Below the pieces are notes generated by a model that had not been told where the DNA came from, made no database searches, and saw only the letters and a program-made list of their open reading frames with translations. From positions 3,534,001-3,598,000 of the forward strand of contig OZ245920.1 of assembly GCA_965229685.1 (NCBI GenBank): a stretch of DNA of 64,000 nucleotides. Reading direction: 5' to 3'. How positions within the stretch are numbered: position 1 is the first letter of the stretch; each line of letters opens with the position of its first letter. Shown here one piece after another: positions 7,926 to 16,592 of this stretch. The position numbers and the translations under genes are program-made. This DNA comes from Pacificispira sp033344895 (GTDB taxonomy: Bacteria; Pseudomonadota; Alphaproteobacteria; UBA8366; Aestuariispiraceae).

Positions 7926-7983
7926 TTGGTGCCCCCGGGGAGACTCGAACTCCCACTTCCGTAAGGAAAACAGATTTTGAGTC
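7926..7983. repeat. Right direct repeat (att site), within tRNA-Leu
   Basis: Identical over 58 bp to 4289-4346. It covers the tRNA-Leu 3' half from the anticodon loop to the CCA and one base beyond. Because this copy is joined to the proper 5' half, the tRNA stays functional after integration, the usual strategy of tRNA-targeting integrases. The island-side sequence 7720-7925 contains no recognisable gene. Confidence 0.9.
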
Positions 7984-8013
7984 TGCCGCGTCTACCAGTT
8001 CCGCCACAGGGGC
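7927..8013 (-). tRNA. tRNA-Leu (anticodon CAA)
   Basis: Read on the minus strand the 87-nt gene begins GCCCCTG and ends CGGGGGC plus ACCA, a pairing acceptor stem with encoded CCA. The anticodon arm is GCAGA-CTCAAAA-TCTGT, giving anticodon CAA (reads UUG). A long variable arm (TTTCCTTACGGAAGT) and the TTCGAGT loop confirm a class II leucine tRNA. It is the integration target of the adjacent island. Confidence 0.97.
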
Positions 8014-8144
8014 CTCGACCGGGTGATAGGCGAAATCGCCTTGGGCGGCAACCGGTTTCGCGATAATCCGGAAAAGAAGGCTCGCCACGGAAGGTGCGCC
8101 TGCGTTAACCTTGGCGAATCGTGGTGAGGGGACCGTTCGAAACG

Positions 8145-9431
8145 ATGTCGGAAACGGCAAACAGTGCTGTACGCCAGGGCGGTCGACGCGACGACGACCA
8201 AGCTGCGGAACTGCTGCGTGAGGCCGCATCGGAGATCACGCAGGGACTGCTGGTCGTCGATGGCGATCTGACAATTGTCTTCGTCAACAACCCCTATCGC
8301 GACTTTTTCGGTTTCTCGCCGGATGATCCGGCTGTCCAGCCGGGCGCCCCCTTGGAAGAAATGCTCCACGCGCTGGCCTCTCGCGGGGAATATGGTGGCG
8401 ACGAACCTGACAGTTATGTCGAGGAGCGTCTCCGCCCGGTCCGCGAGCGCGCGGAATACACTGCGGAGCGTCGGCTCAGCAGCGGCCGCTACGTCGAGAT
8501 CAGCGGCCATCCGCTGTCCAACGGCGGTTATGTCTTCACCTTCACGGATGTCACCGATCGTGTCGCGGAAAAGGAACGTCTCGATCGCCTTGTCCGGGAC
8601 CGCACGGAAGAACTGCACGAGGCCAACAAGAAGCTGATCGATGGCATCGAGTATGCCCGCCTGATCCAGACAGGGATCCTGCCGCAGAAATCCTTCTTCG
8701 ACAGTCAGGTCGGGCCCAACTTCCTGCTGTTCAGGCCGGCGGACATCGTCGGTGGTGACTTCTATATCGGCGTCAAGACCGACTACGGCACCTATATCGG
8801 TCTCGGCGATTGCACCGGTCACGGGGTACCGGGCGCCATGATGACGATGATGGCGGCCTCCGTCTGCCGCCGCGCCATCAACGAGACCGGGGTCGGCGGG
8901 CCCGCGGCCGTGATGATGGCCATCGACCGGATCGTGCGCATCAACCTGCATCAGACCGAAGCACAGGTTGGACCGGATAATGGTCTGGAACTGACCCTCT
9001 GCCTTGTGGAATCCGATCTCGGCCGGGTCCGCATCGCCGGTGCGGGCCTGGACGCCTTTGTTCAGAAACAGAACGACATCGAGCGAATCCGGGGAACGAA
9101 ACACGGGCTTGGCTATGGCCGTCAGACCAGTTCGGCGACCCTGATCCAGGAAGCCGTCTTCACGGACCGGGAAGCGGAGCGAATCTTTCTGACCTCCGAC
9201 GGTATTCTGGACCAGGCCGGCGGAGACAAGGGCTACGGCTACGGCCGGCGCCGCCTGACCGATGCCCTGAAGCAGGGCACCGGATTGCCGATCGAGGAAC
9301 AGGGCGCGCTTCTCGCCGCGGATGTCGAGACCTACAGCAAGGGACATGTGCAGCGCGACGATCTTGCGGTGCTTGGCTTTTGTCTGAAGCAGGACCGGCC
9401 GCCCGCACGAAGAACTTCGGTCGGGGGTTAG
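8145..9431 (+). CDS. siaA: PAS-domain PP2C/SpoIIE-type serine phosphatase, SiaA-like
   Basis: A 428-residue protein: PAS sensor (about 25-150, GLLVVDGDLTIVFVNN), a coiled-coil linker, then a SpoIIE/PP2C phosphatase domain (about 195-420) with FRPADIVGGDFY, GDCTGHGVPGAMMTM and a late RDD metal-binding motif. Followed by SiaB-, SiaC- and SiaD-like genes, so it should dephosphorylate SiaC and turn the diguanylate cyclase on. Unlike Pseudomonas SiaA it has no membrane segments or periplasmic sensor: input here is a cytoplasmic PAS domain. ATG 8145 is taken as start; a GTG at 8121 is also in frame. Confidence 0.85.
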   Translation: MSETANSAVRQGGRRDDDQAAELLREAASEITQGLLVVDGDLTIVFVNNPYRDFFGFSPDDPAVQPGAPLEEMLHALASRGEYGGDEPDSYVEERLRPVRERAEYTAERRLSSGRYVEISGHPLSNGGYVFTFTDVTDRVAEKERLDRLVRDRTEELHEANKKLIDGIEYARLIQTGILPQKSFFDSQVGPNFLLFRPADIVGGDFYIGVKTDYGTYIGLGDCTGHGVPGAMMTMMAASVCRRAINETGVGGPAAVMMAIDRIVRINLHQTEAQVGPDNGLELTLCLVESDLGRVRIAGAGLDAFVQKQNDIERIRGTKHGLGYGRQTSSATLIQEAVFTDREAERIFLTSDGILDQAGGDKGYGYGRRRLTDALKQGTGLPIEEQGALLAADVETYSKGHVQRDDLAVLGFCLKQDRPPARRTSVGG

Positions 9432-9434
9432 GCC

Positions 9435-9983
9435 ATGAATCAGACGGATATGACGGCCCTGCGCGAGATTTTCGAGCGTTGCCACATCGTGCTCAGCTTC
9501 AACGGTCCCTTTTCGCAAAGCGTGATTGAGGAACTGGGGGAGGCGATCCGCCGCCACCTGGAAGCCCAGACCCAGCCGCGTAAACGGATCGCAGACGTCT
9601 TCGCCGTTTACATCGAGGTAACTCAGAATATCCGGCACTACGCCGAGAATTGCGGCCGGGACGATGCCCATACGGCGCGCCTCAATGCCGGCACCGTGCT
9701 GATCGCACGGCAGGGGGACGAATATGCCGTGGTCGCGGGCAACCTCGTTCTCAAGGAACATGCGCCGGCCCTGACGAAACGGCTGGACGCCGTGATCGCC
9801 ATGGACGACGTGGCCCTCAAATCCGCCTACAAGGAACGCCTGCGGGCGCCGGTGACGGAAGGCGCGACCGGTGCCGGGCTCGGCTTTCTTCAGATGGCCC
9901 GGAAGGCCACGAAACCGCTGTCTTACAGTCTGTCGGACGCGGATTCGGATCACGCCTTCTTCACCTTGACAGCGGTGATCTAG
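9435..9983 (+). CDS. siaB: SiaB family protein kinase
   Basis: 182 residues resembling the SiaB family (DUF6272), GHKL-like kinases that phosphorylate the SiaC switch protein. Features seen: IYIEVTQNIRHYAEN-type helix (about 55-72) resembling the N-box of histidine-kinase ATPase folds, and a late GATGAGLGFLQMAR segment (about 143-157) resembling the G-box. Starts 3 bp after the upstream phosphatase gene, the same order as in the Pseudomonas sia operon. Together the two form an antagonistic kinase/phosphatase pair; specificity is inferred from operon order. Confidence 0.85.
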   Translation: MNQTDMTALREIFERCHIVLSFNGPFSQSVIEELGEAIRRHLEAQTQPRKRIADVFAVYIEVTQNIRHYAENCGRDDAHTARLNAGTVLIARQGDEYAVVAGNLVLKEHAPALTKRLDAVIAMDDVALKSAYKERLRAPVTEGATGAGLGFLQMARKATKPLSYSLSDADSDHAFFTLTAVI

Positions 9984-10033
9984 CAACTGAAAAGAGGGGC
10001 CCTCGTCAGGGGCACGATTGGTTGGGGACGAGA

Positions 10034-10414
10034 ATGGTCGAACGCATCACGATTGAAGGAACGCGGTCCTCGCCGGCCGTCGACTGCGATCCGAACAAGC
10101 GGGTGATCCACTTGTCGGGCGAATCCTATCCGGAAAACACCTTCGACTTTTACCGACCGATCATCGCCTGGCTGGATGCGGTCCTCGACGATGGTTCGAA
10201 CCAGGCGGTCACCCTCGAAATCGCCCTGTCCTACCTCAACACCGGCAGTATCAAATCGATGATGGACATGCTGGACCGGATGGACGAGGCCCATGACACC
10301 GGGATCGAAGTGTCGGTCATCTGGCGCTGCGACCCGGAAAACGAACGGATCGTGGAACTGGCCGAAGAACTGCTGGAAGATGTCTCCCTGCCTTATGATA
10401 TCGTGACGGACTAG
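10034..10414 (+). CDS. siaC: SiaC family regulatory phosphoprotein (DUF1987)
   Basis: 126 residues of the DUF1987/SiaC family. In the Pseudomonas system unphosphorylated SiaC binds and activates the cyclase SiaD, and SiaB phosphorylates a threonine to prevent this. The matching site here is Thr70 in SYLNTGSIK, a conserved block of the family. The ATG at 10034 is preceded by GGGGACGAGA; the upstream spacer (9984-10033) is only 50 bp, so it is co-transcribed with siaA-siaB. It is the hub of the switch. Confidence 0.88.
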   Translation: MVERITIEGTRSSPAVDCDPNKRVIHLSGESYPENTFDFYRPIIAWLDAVLDDGSNQAVTLEIALSYLNTGSIKSMMDMLDRMDEAHDTGIEVSVIWRCDPENERIVELAEELLEDVSLPYDIVTD

Positions 10415-10437
10415 GACCGGACATAAGGGAAAGCCTC

Positions 10438-11136
10438 TTGGCGGACCAAAGCAAAACCGACGCGCGGATCGATGCCCTGCTGGCACGGCTGGGAGACCTG
10501 ACGCCGGACATGCGGGCCGAGGTCGAATGGCTGGTCGGCCGGTATCGCCGACTTGATCGCAATCTGGACAAGATCTCACGCATGAGCGACCGCATGCAGG
10601 CCCAGATTCTGGAACTGAACGATCAGTTGCGCGCGGCGTCGATCACCGACCCCCTGACCGGAATGGCCAACCGGCGCGGCGCTCATGATGCCTTGATATC
10701 GGAGACGAGGGCGTTCCACGACGCGGGTCTTCCGTTCTGTCTGGCCCTGTTCGACATTGATCACTTCAAGGCCGTGAACGACACCCACGGCCATGATGTC
10801 GGGGACGAAGTGCTGGTGGATTTCGCCGCGCGGCTGGCCGGTTCCATGCGCGAACGCGACCTCATCGCGCGCTGGGGCGGTGAAGAGTTTCTGGTGCTGA
10901 TGCCCGAAACCGGCCCCGATGACGCCAGCATCCTGCTGGAGGGGTTTCTGGAGAAACTCCGTGCACGCCCGATCAAAACGGCAAATGGCCCCTTGCGAAT
11001 AACGGCCAGCGCCGGGCTCTGCCGCTATATCGACACCGATGAAGGTTACGACCGCACCATCTACCGTGCCGATCAGGCCCTGTACGCGGCGAAGACATCG
11101 GGCCGCGACCGCTGGTTAATGGCTGAAGAGCCCTGA
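10438..11136 (+). CDS. siaD: Diguanylate cyclase SiaD-like (GGEEF)
   Basis: 232 residues: an N-terminal coiled-coil helix (about 5-68) followed by a GGDEF domain with active-site GGEEF (147-151), making c-di-GMP from two GTP. The inhibitory I-site RERD (138-141) sits five residues before GGEEF, so product inhibition is expected. The coiled coil is the surface SiaC uses to activate SiaD in Pseudomonas. It starts with TTG at 10438, with AAGGGA about 9 bp upstream; there is no usable ATG near the family N-terminus. It converges with gpsA, leaving 9 bp. Confidence 0.88.
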   Translation: MADQSKTDARIDALLARLGDLTPDMRAEVEWLVGRYRRLDRNLDKISRMSDRMQAQILELNDQLRAASITDPLTGMANRRGAHDALISETRAFHDAGLPFCLALFDIDHFKAVNDTHGHDVGDEVLVDFAARLAGSMRERDLIARWGGEEFLVLMPETGPDDASILLEGFLEKLRARPIKTANGPLRITASAGLCRYIDTDEGYDRTIYRADQALYAAKTSGRDRWLMAEEP

Positions 11137-11145
11137 TTTCAGGCG

Positions 11146-12144
11146 TCAGTGTCGAAATTCCGTCGCCGGCGGTCGGCCCATCAGGCGGGCGATGGCGTCG
11201 TCCACATCGATCTGCTGATCCAGAATGGCATTCACGGTCTGGGTAATCGGCATGTCGACCTTCGCCCGATCCGCCAGCGCCGCGACCGCCTGGGTCGACC
11301 AGTAGCCCTCCGTCACCGCCCGCCGCGCGGTCAGGACGTCGCCGATCCGACGTCCCTCCCCCAGGGCAATTCCGAAGGATGTGTTTCGGGATGTCGCGCT
11401 CATCGCAGTCAGAATCAGGTCTCCCGCGCCGGCCAGCCCCATCAGTGTTTCCGCCCGCCCACCTTCCGCGACAGCGAGGCGTACCATCTCCGCCAGTCCG
11501 CGACTGACCAGGGCCGCGCGGGCATTCTCCCCCAACCCCCGGCCGGTCGCGATACCGGCAGCGAGGGCGATCACGTTCTTGATCGCGCCCCCCAGCTCCG
11601 CGCCGACCGGATCATCCGACAGATAGGCCCGCAGCGAGCCCGACCCGATCCCGGCCTGCACCCGCTTCGCCGCCTCCTCATCCTCGGCCGCCAGGGTTAT
11701 CGCGGTCGGGAGGCCGCGCGCGACCTCCGCCGCAAAGGTCGGCCCCGAAAAGACGCAGGTTCGGGCTGAGGGCAGGGTTTCCGACAGAACCTCGCTCATC
11801 CGCTTCAGGCTGCCGCGCTCGATCCCCTTGGCGCAGATCGCCACGGGCAGGCCCTCCGGCAGGACCGGTGCCGCGGCTTCGGCCACCGCGCGCACGACCT
11901 GCGCGGGGACGGCCAGAAGCGCAAAATCCGCGTCCGCCAGCACCGCTGCCAGATCGGTCGTGGCTTCGATCCCACGCTCCAGGGTCACGCCGGGCAGACG
12001 TCCCGGGTTGGATCCCGTGGTGATTTCCTTGGCGGCATCGGGGTTTCGCACCCACAGCCGCACGGGCCGGCCGGCACGCCGCGCCACACAAGCCAGCGCG
12101 GTTCCCCAGGCGCCGCCCCCCAGTACAGCGACGGTATTGCTCAC
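11146..12144 (-). CDS. gpsA: NAD(P)H-dependent glycerol-3-phosphate dehydrogenase
   Basis: Cytosolic enzyme making sn-glycerol-3-phosphate from dihydroxyacetone phosphate for phospholipid synthesis. 332 residues: Rossmann motif GGGAWGTALA near the N-terminus, FSGPTFAAEVARGLPT, and the catalytic-lysine region GAIKNVIALAAG, all typical. Starts with GTG whose last bases overlap the tsaD stop (GTGA), with GGAGG seven bases upstream, so the two genes are translationally coupled. tsaD-gpsA is a common alphaproteobacterial arrangement. Confidence 0.95.
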   Translation of the reverse strand: MSNTVAVLGGGAWGTALACVARRAGRPVRLWVRNPDAAKEITTGSNPGRLPGVTLERGIEATTDLAAVLADADFALLAVPAQVVRAVAEAAAPVLPEGLPVAICAKGIERGSLKRMSEVLSETLPSARTCVFSGPTFAAEVARGLPTAITLAAEDEEAAKRVQAGIGSGSLRAYLSDDPVGAELGGAIKNVIALAAGIATGRGLGENARAALVSRGLAEMVRLAVAEGGRAETLMGLAGAGDLILTAMSATSRNTSFGIALGEGRRIGDVLTARRAVTEGYWSTQAVAALADRAKVDMPITQTVNAILDQQIDVDDAIARLMGRPPATEFRH

Positions 12145-13202
12145 GACGCCTCCTTTTCCGGTCCGGTCAGTTCGGATAGTGGCCATCGTGGGCGCGGCTT
12201 GAAATCCAGACCGTCGGTCAGCCCCAACCGAAAACGTTCCAGGCCGGCCCACGCGATCATGGCCGCGTTGTCGGTGCACAGCTTGATCGGCGGCGCGGCG
12301 AAGGCAATGTCCTCCTCGGCCGAAAGGCGCTCCAGGGCCGACCGGAGAGTTCCATTGGCGGCGACCCCGCCGGCGACGACAAGCGTCCCCCCCGCCCCGC
12401 GCGTCTCCCGGAACAGGCGGATCGCGTTTCGGGTCCTGTCTGCGATGACATCCGCGACCGCGTTCTGGAAGGCCGCCGCCAGATCCGCGCGGTCCATAGC
12501 GTCAAGCGCACCGTCCGCCCCGGCGGGCAGCTTGTCAGCGGCCTGACGCACCGCCGTCTTCAACCCGGCGAAGGAAAAATCGCACCCCGGCCGTCCGGCC
12601 ATCGGTCGGGGCAGACTGAACCGATCCGGATTCCCCGCCGTCTTCGCGGCCGCCTCCACCGCCGGGCCACCGGGATACCCGAGCCCCAGCAGTTTCGCTG
12701 TCTTGTCGAAGGCCTCTCCGACGGCATCATCGACTGTTCCGCCCAATCGTTCGTAGTGGCCGACCGAATCGACGGCGAGAAGCTGGCAATGGCCGCCGCT
12801 GACGAGGAGCAGCAGATACGGGAACGCGACATCGTCCGTCAGACGGGCGGTCAGGGCATGCCCCTCGAGATGATTGACGGCGACATAGGGCAGGTTCGCC
12901 CCCAGGGCCATGGCCTTGCCCATCGTCGCCCCGATCATCACACCGCCGATCAGCCCCGGGCCGGCGGTCGCAGCCACGGCGTCCAGATCGGACAGTGCCA
13001 GCCCGGCCTCGTTCAGGGCATCCGAAACGATGCCGTCGAGATGGACCAGATGCGCGCGTGCCGCGATTTCCGGCACGACCCCGCCATAGGGACGGTGGTC
13101 GTCGAGCTGCGACAGGACGACATTGGCAAGAATGCGCCGCCCGTCGTCGACAATGGCGGCCGCAGTCTCGTCACAGGAGGTTTCGATACCCAGTACTAAC
13201 AT
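12141..13202 (-). CDS. tsaD: tRNA N6-adenosine threonylcarbamoyltransferase TsaD
   Basis: Catalytic subunit of the complex that adds threonylcarbamoyl to A37 of ANN-reading tRNAs (t6A). 353 residues of the ASKHA fold: starts LVLGIETSCDET, metal ligands His111 and His115 in NHLEGH, then VSGGHCQL, and the late GGVAANGTLR and CTDNAAMIAW motifs. Length is normal. It is divergent from hemC (about 90 bp between) and overlaps gpsA downstream. Confidence 0.96.
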   Translation of the reverse strand: MLVLGIETSCDETAAAIVDDGRRILANVVLSQLDDHRPYGGVVPEIAARAHLVHLDGIVSDALNEAGLALSDLDAVAATAGPGLIGGVMIGATMGKAMALGANLPYVAVNHLEGHALTARLTDDVAFPYLLLLVSGGHCQLLAVDSVGHYERLGGTVDDAVGEAFDKTAKLLGLGYPGGPAVEAAAKTAGNPDRFSLPRPMAGRPGCDFSFAGLKTAVRQAADKLPAGADGALDAMDRADLAAAFQNAVADVIADRTRNAIRLFRETRGAGGTLVVAGGVAANGTLRSALERLSAEEDIAFAAPPIKLCTDNAAMIAWAGLERFRLGLTDGLDFKPRPRWPLSELTGPEKEAS

Positions 13203-13288
13203 GTCATCGCAGGATGTAGCCTATGCGGACCGGATGCGCTACAGGTTCCGAAAGTTCAAGTCCTTACAACCGGCCGGAAGGGTTCTTC

Positions 13289-14209
13289 ATGGCGCCGTCG
13301 ATCGAAAAAGTCACCCTGGGAACGCGTGGATCGCCCTTGGCGATGCGCCAGACGGAGGAGGTCCGGGACCGGCTGATCGCAGCCCATCCCGGCCTGCAGG
13401 TCGAGATCGCCGAGATCAAGGTGGTCGGCGATCAGATTCAGGACCGTCCCCTCGCGGAAGTTGGCGGCAAGGGCCTGTTCACCAAGGAGCTGGACCGCGC
13501 GGTCATGGACGGACGGTGCGACGCCGCCGTCCATTCAATGAAGGATGTGGAAACCTGGCTGTCAGAGGGAATCTCCCTGACCTGCATCCTGGAACGCGAG
13601 GATGTACGAGACGCCTTTCTGAGCCCCGTCGCGCGTTCTATCGCGGACCTGCCGGTCGGCGCCCGCGTCGGTTCCGCGTCGCTTCGGCGCAAGGCCCAGA
13701 TCCTGGCCACGCGCCCCGATCTGGAGGTCGTGCTTTTCCGGGGCAACGTTCAGACCCGACTGCGCAAGCTTGAGGAACGGGTTGCCGATGCCACTCTGCT
13801 GGCGATGGCCGGATTGAACCGTCTGGGCATGGCCGACGTCGCAACCACGGCCCTGGAGCCGGAGGAGATGCTGCCCGCCGTTGCCCAGGGCGCCGTCGGC
13901 ATTACGATTGCCACGGACAATGCAGATCTGGCGGCACTCCTGGCGCCGCTCAACCATGCGGAGACCGCCCTTCGCGTGCATGCCGAGCGCGGCTTTCTGG
14001 ATGTCCTGGATGGAACCTGCCACACCCCGATCGCCGGCCTGGCGGAACTGAACGGCGATACGATTCGGTTCCGGGGCCTTGTCGCCCGCGAGGACGGCAC
14101 GAGGGTGTTGACCGTCGAACGGTCCGGCGCGGCTGCAGACGCCGAAAGTCTGGCACGGGATGCCGCGGCCGAACTGCGGGCTGAAATGGGCGAGACCTTC
14201 TTTGACTGA
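13289..14209 (+). CDS. hemC: Porphobilinogen deaminase (hydroxymethylbilane synthase)
   Basis: Polymerises four porphobilinogens into hydroxymethylbilane in tetrapyrrole synthesis. 306 residues with GTRGSPLAMRQT, the substrate/cofactor-binding VHSMKD, GSASLRR and Cys244 in DGTCHTPIAG, which holds the dipyrromethane cofactor. ATG 13289 is chosen because GGAAGG precedes it and the protein begins at the family start; an in-frame ATG at 13223 would add 22 residues. Its last bases overlap the hemD part of the next gene, so product is handed to HemD. Confidence 0.96.
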   Translation: MAPSIEKVTLGTRGSPLAMRQTEEVRDRLIAAHPGLQVEIAEIKVVGDQIQDRPLAEVGGKGLFTKELDRAVMDGRCDAAVHSMKDVETWLSEGISLTCILEREDVRDAFLSPVARSIADLPVGARVGSASLRRKAQILATRPDLEVVLFRGNVQTRLRKLEERVADATLLAMAGLNRLGMADVATTALEPEEMLPAVAQGAVGITIATDNADLAALLAPLNHAETALRVHAERGFLDVLDGTCHTPIAGLAELNGDTIRFRGLVAREDGTRVLTVERSGAAADAESLARDAAAELRAEMGETFFD

Positions 14210-16592
14210 TACCAACGGCCACGCCCCCGCCCTCGCCCCTCTTGTGCTGATTACACGGCCGGCCGAAGACGCCGCGCCGCTGCTGGATGCGATCCGGGCC
14301 ATCGGACTGGATGGCATGGTTGAGCCGATGCTTCGGATAGAACCGCGGGCGGACGCCCGGATCGACATCGACGATTGCCGGGCGCTGCTGTTTACATCGG
14401 CCAACGGCGTACGTGCGTTTTCAAGATTGTCGACCCGTCGGGATCTGCCGGTCATCGCTGTCGGCCCCGCCAGTGCCCTGGCCGCGTCGGAGGCCGGATT
14501 CGAGGATGTTGAAGCAGCCGCAGGGGATGTCGACGCCCTGATCGAGTCGGTGCAGGCCCGGTTTTCGCCGGGGGAAGCGCCGTTCTTTCATGCAGCCGGT
14601 ACCGTCACCGCAGGGGACCTCAAAGGGCGCCTGGAGGCCATCGGATACCGTGTCCGGCGCGAACACCTCTACAATGCCGAACCGGCTACCGGGCTGAGCG
14701 ATGCGTGCCTGGCGGCCTTCGACAGCGGTCGAATTGCCGCGACCACGTTTTTTTCTCCCCGTACCGCCACAGCCTTTGTTAGGCTATTGGAAGAATCAGG
14801 GCGTGCGCCCCGTGCGCGTACGGTTTGGGCCATCTGTCTCAGCGAGGCCGTGGCTGCGGAAGCTCGGGCCATCGAATGGACCGGAACCAAAGTCGCCGAA
14901 ACCCGGGATACCGCGGCGATAATCGCTGCTCTTGCGGAGACGGTCGGGCCAGGCGCGACGAGTGTGAACGCGGTCGAATCCGCGACAATGAACAAGGCAG
15001 GTGCCATGACGGAAGACAAAACCAAGCCGGACAACGAGACCGACGATGCGATCGCCGACGAGGATACGATCGCGGAGCCCGTCGAGGACCTCAATGCCGA
15101 TGCGGTGATCGAGGCTTTTGGCGGCATTCGACCGATGGCGTCGAAATTGGACGTCGCCGTCAGCACCGTCCAGGGCTGGAAAACCCGCGGCCACATTCCC
15201 GATTCCCGATGGCGCGACATCATCGCCGCCGCCGGTGCCCATGACATCGACCTGAGTGCGGCGCTGCCGAAAGACGGTCCGGCCGAGCGGGACGCGGACG
15301 ACGGCGTGGCGGAGAGCGAGACTCCCTGGTCAGAAGAAGCGAACGAGCAGAGCGACGCGGCCGGTTCCGTCGATGCCGCAGCCGGCGACACGGATGGTCA
15401 CGACATGGCAACGGAACAGAGAATCGATACGGAGGAGAGCGCGGCACAGCCCACGTCCGAGGACGCCGCTCCGGACTCCCCGCAGGACGAACGCCCGGCG
15501 ACAGCGTCGCAAGGCGGCGGCAAGCTTGCACTGCTGGTCGGTGTCGCCGCGATCCTGGCAGTGGTCGCCCGGCCGGTCTGGGGCCCCTACGTCGATCCCC
15601 ATCTGGCCAAGTACATCCCACAGGGGACATCGGGCAGCGGTGCGCCGATGGTACCAGCCACTCCAAGTGTCGATCTGTCGGAACTCAATGCCGAGATCGC
15701 GGATCTGCGGACCCGACTGCAGTCGGTTGAGGAGCGTCCCGTCGCCATACAGGGTGTCCCCGGTGAAGACGGCCACGGTGTGGTCTACGGCATGGCGAGC
15801 CGCCTGTCCGCGCTCGAAGGCGAGATATCGGAACTGCGCGGTGCCATCAATTCGGTCAAGGCATCGATCGAACGCGATGACGACACGCGGGCACGCCTGC
15901 TGGAACGGTTGGGGGTCATCGAGAGTCTGACAGAACAGGCCACCACGGAGGCCGAAAGGGCTATGGCCGGTCTGGCCGGTGTCGAGGCGACCCTGAATCG
16001 TCAGGACGATGCCATCGCTGCCCTGGAACGTCGTCCCGCGATAGAGGGGGCGGCTCAGGCCGGCCTCGCCCTGGCGGTCGGCGATGTCGAATCCGCCATG
16101 GCCGACGGACGCCCCTTCTCAGACGCGCTGCTTCGATTGCAGGCGCTGGCGGAGAACGACCCCGCGATTGCCGAGGCCGCCGGCTCGCTGGTGCCCTACG
16201 CTGCTTCCGGGGTGCCGACGGATGCCGATCTGCTGGCCGCATTCCGCCGTGAAGCCCCGGCAATGCAGACCGAGCTGGGCAAAACCGATGGCGATGTCCT
16301 GGATACGTTGCTGAACGGCGCTCGGTCACTGGTTTCGGTCCGTCGCAAGGGCGATGCCCCCGACGCGCCCCCCGTCAGCCGCGCAGAGGCAGCGCTGGCA
16401 CGCGGCGACCTGACCGGCGCCGTTGCCGCTCTGACGCCGGTTCGAGATGTCTCCACGACAGTCGATCTCTGGCTCGCCGGCGCAGAAGCCCGACTGGCGG
16501 CGGAAGCCGCATTGCGCCACCTCCGCCGAACGGTTGCGGCCGGCCTGAACGGCGTTACGGACGGCGACAGCAAAGACGGGGACGGCGCATGA
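14202..16592 (+). CDS. hemD: HemD-HTH-Mic60 (mitofilin-like) fusion protein
   Basis: One uninterrupted frame of about 796 codons. The first 250 residues are uroporphyrinogen-III synthase (LVLITRPAEDAAPL; LLFTSANGVRAF; AATTFFSPRTATAF). Next, about 15086-15265, comes a small Cro-like HTH (VIEAFGGIRPMASKLDVAVS then TVQGWKTRGHIPD). After an acidic linker there is one membrane segment (about 15524-15580), a coiled coil and a C-terminal mitofilin/Mic60 domain. Alphaproteobacterial mic60 normally follows hemD as a separate gene; no stop separates them here. The start is uncertain: TTG 14202 overlaps the hemC end, ATG 14160 lies inside hemC. Internal ATGs near 15006 could allow separate Mic60 synthesis. 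Domain identities are from motif reading. Confidence 0.8.
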   Translation: MTDTNGHAPALAPLVLITRPAEDAAPLLDAIRAIGLDGMVEPMLRIEPRADARIDIDDCRALLFTSANGVRAFSRLSTRRDLPVIAVGPASALAASEAGFEDVEAAAGDVDALIESVQARFSPGEAPFFHAAGTVTAGDLKGRLEAIGYRVRREHLYNAEPATGLSDACLAAFDSGRIAATTFFSPRTATAFVRLLEESGRAPRARTVWAICLSEAVAAEARAIEWTGTKVAETRDTAAIIAALAETVGPGATSVNAVESATMNKAGAMTEDKTKPDNETDDAIADEDTIAEPVEDLNADAVIEAFGGIRPMASKLDVAVSTVQGWKTRGHIPDSRWRDIIAAAGAHDIDLSAALPKDGPAERDADDGVAESETPWSEEANEQSDAAGSVDAAAGDTDGHDMATEQRIDTEESAAQPTSEDAAPDSPQDERPATASQGGGKLALLVGVAAILAVVARPVWGPYVDPHLAKYIPQGTSGSGAPMVPATPSVDLSELNAEIADLRTRLQSVEERPVAIQGVPGEDGHGVVYGMASRLSALEGEISELRGAINSVKASIERDDDTRARLLERLGVIESLTEQATTEAERAMAGLAGVEATLNRQDDAIAALERRPAIEGAAQAGLALAVGDVESAMADGRPFSDALLRLQALAENDPAIAEAAGSLVPYAASGVPTDADLLAAFRREAPAMQTELGKTDGDVLDTLLNGARSLVSVRRKGDAPDAPPVSRAEAALARGDLTGAVAALTPVRDVSTTVDLWLAGAEARLAAEAALRHLRRTVAAGLNGVTDGDSKDGDGA

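Larger units (their letters stand above)
4347..7983. mobile_element. Small integrated island at tRNA-Leu(CAA)
   Basis: About 3.6 kb between two 58-bp direct repeats derived from the tRNA 3' half. It carries a tyrosine integrase next to the left repeat, a truncated excisionase-like HTH gene, and a decayed fragment of a large protein. Base composition is visibly more AT-rich and codon use more relaxed (e.g. AAA, TTG, CTA) than in the flanking genes, as expected for acquired DNA. No replication, mobilisation or phage structural gene is present, so it is either a degraded integrative element or a satellite-like remnant. Confidence 0.85.
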
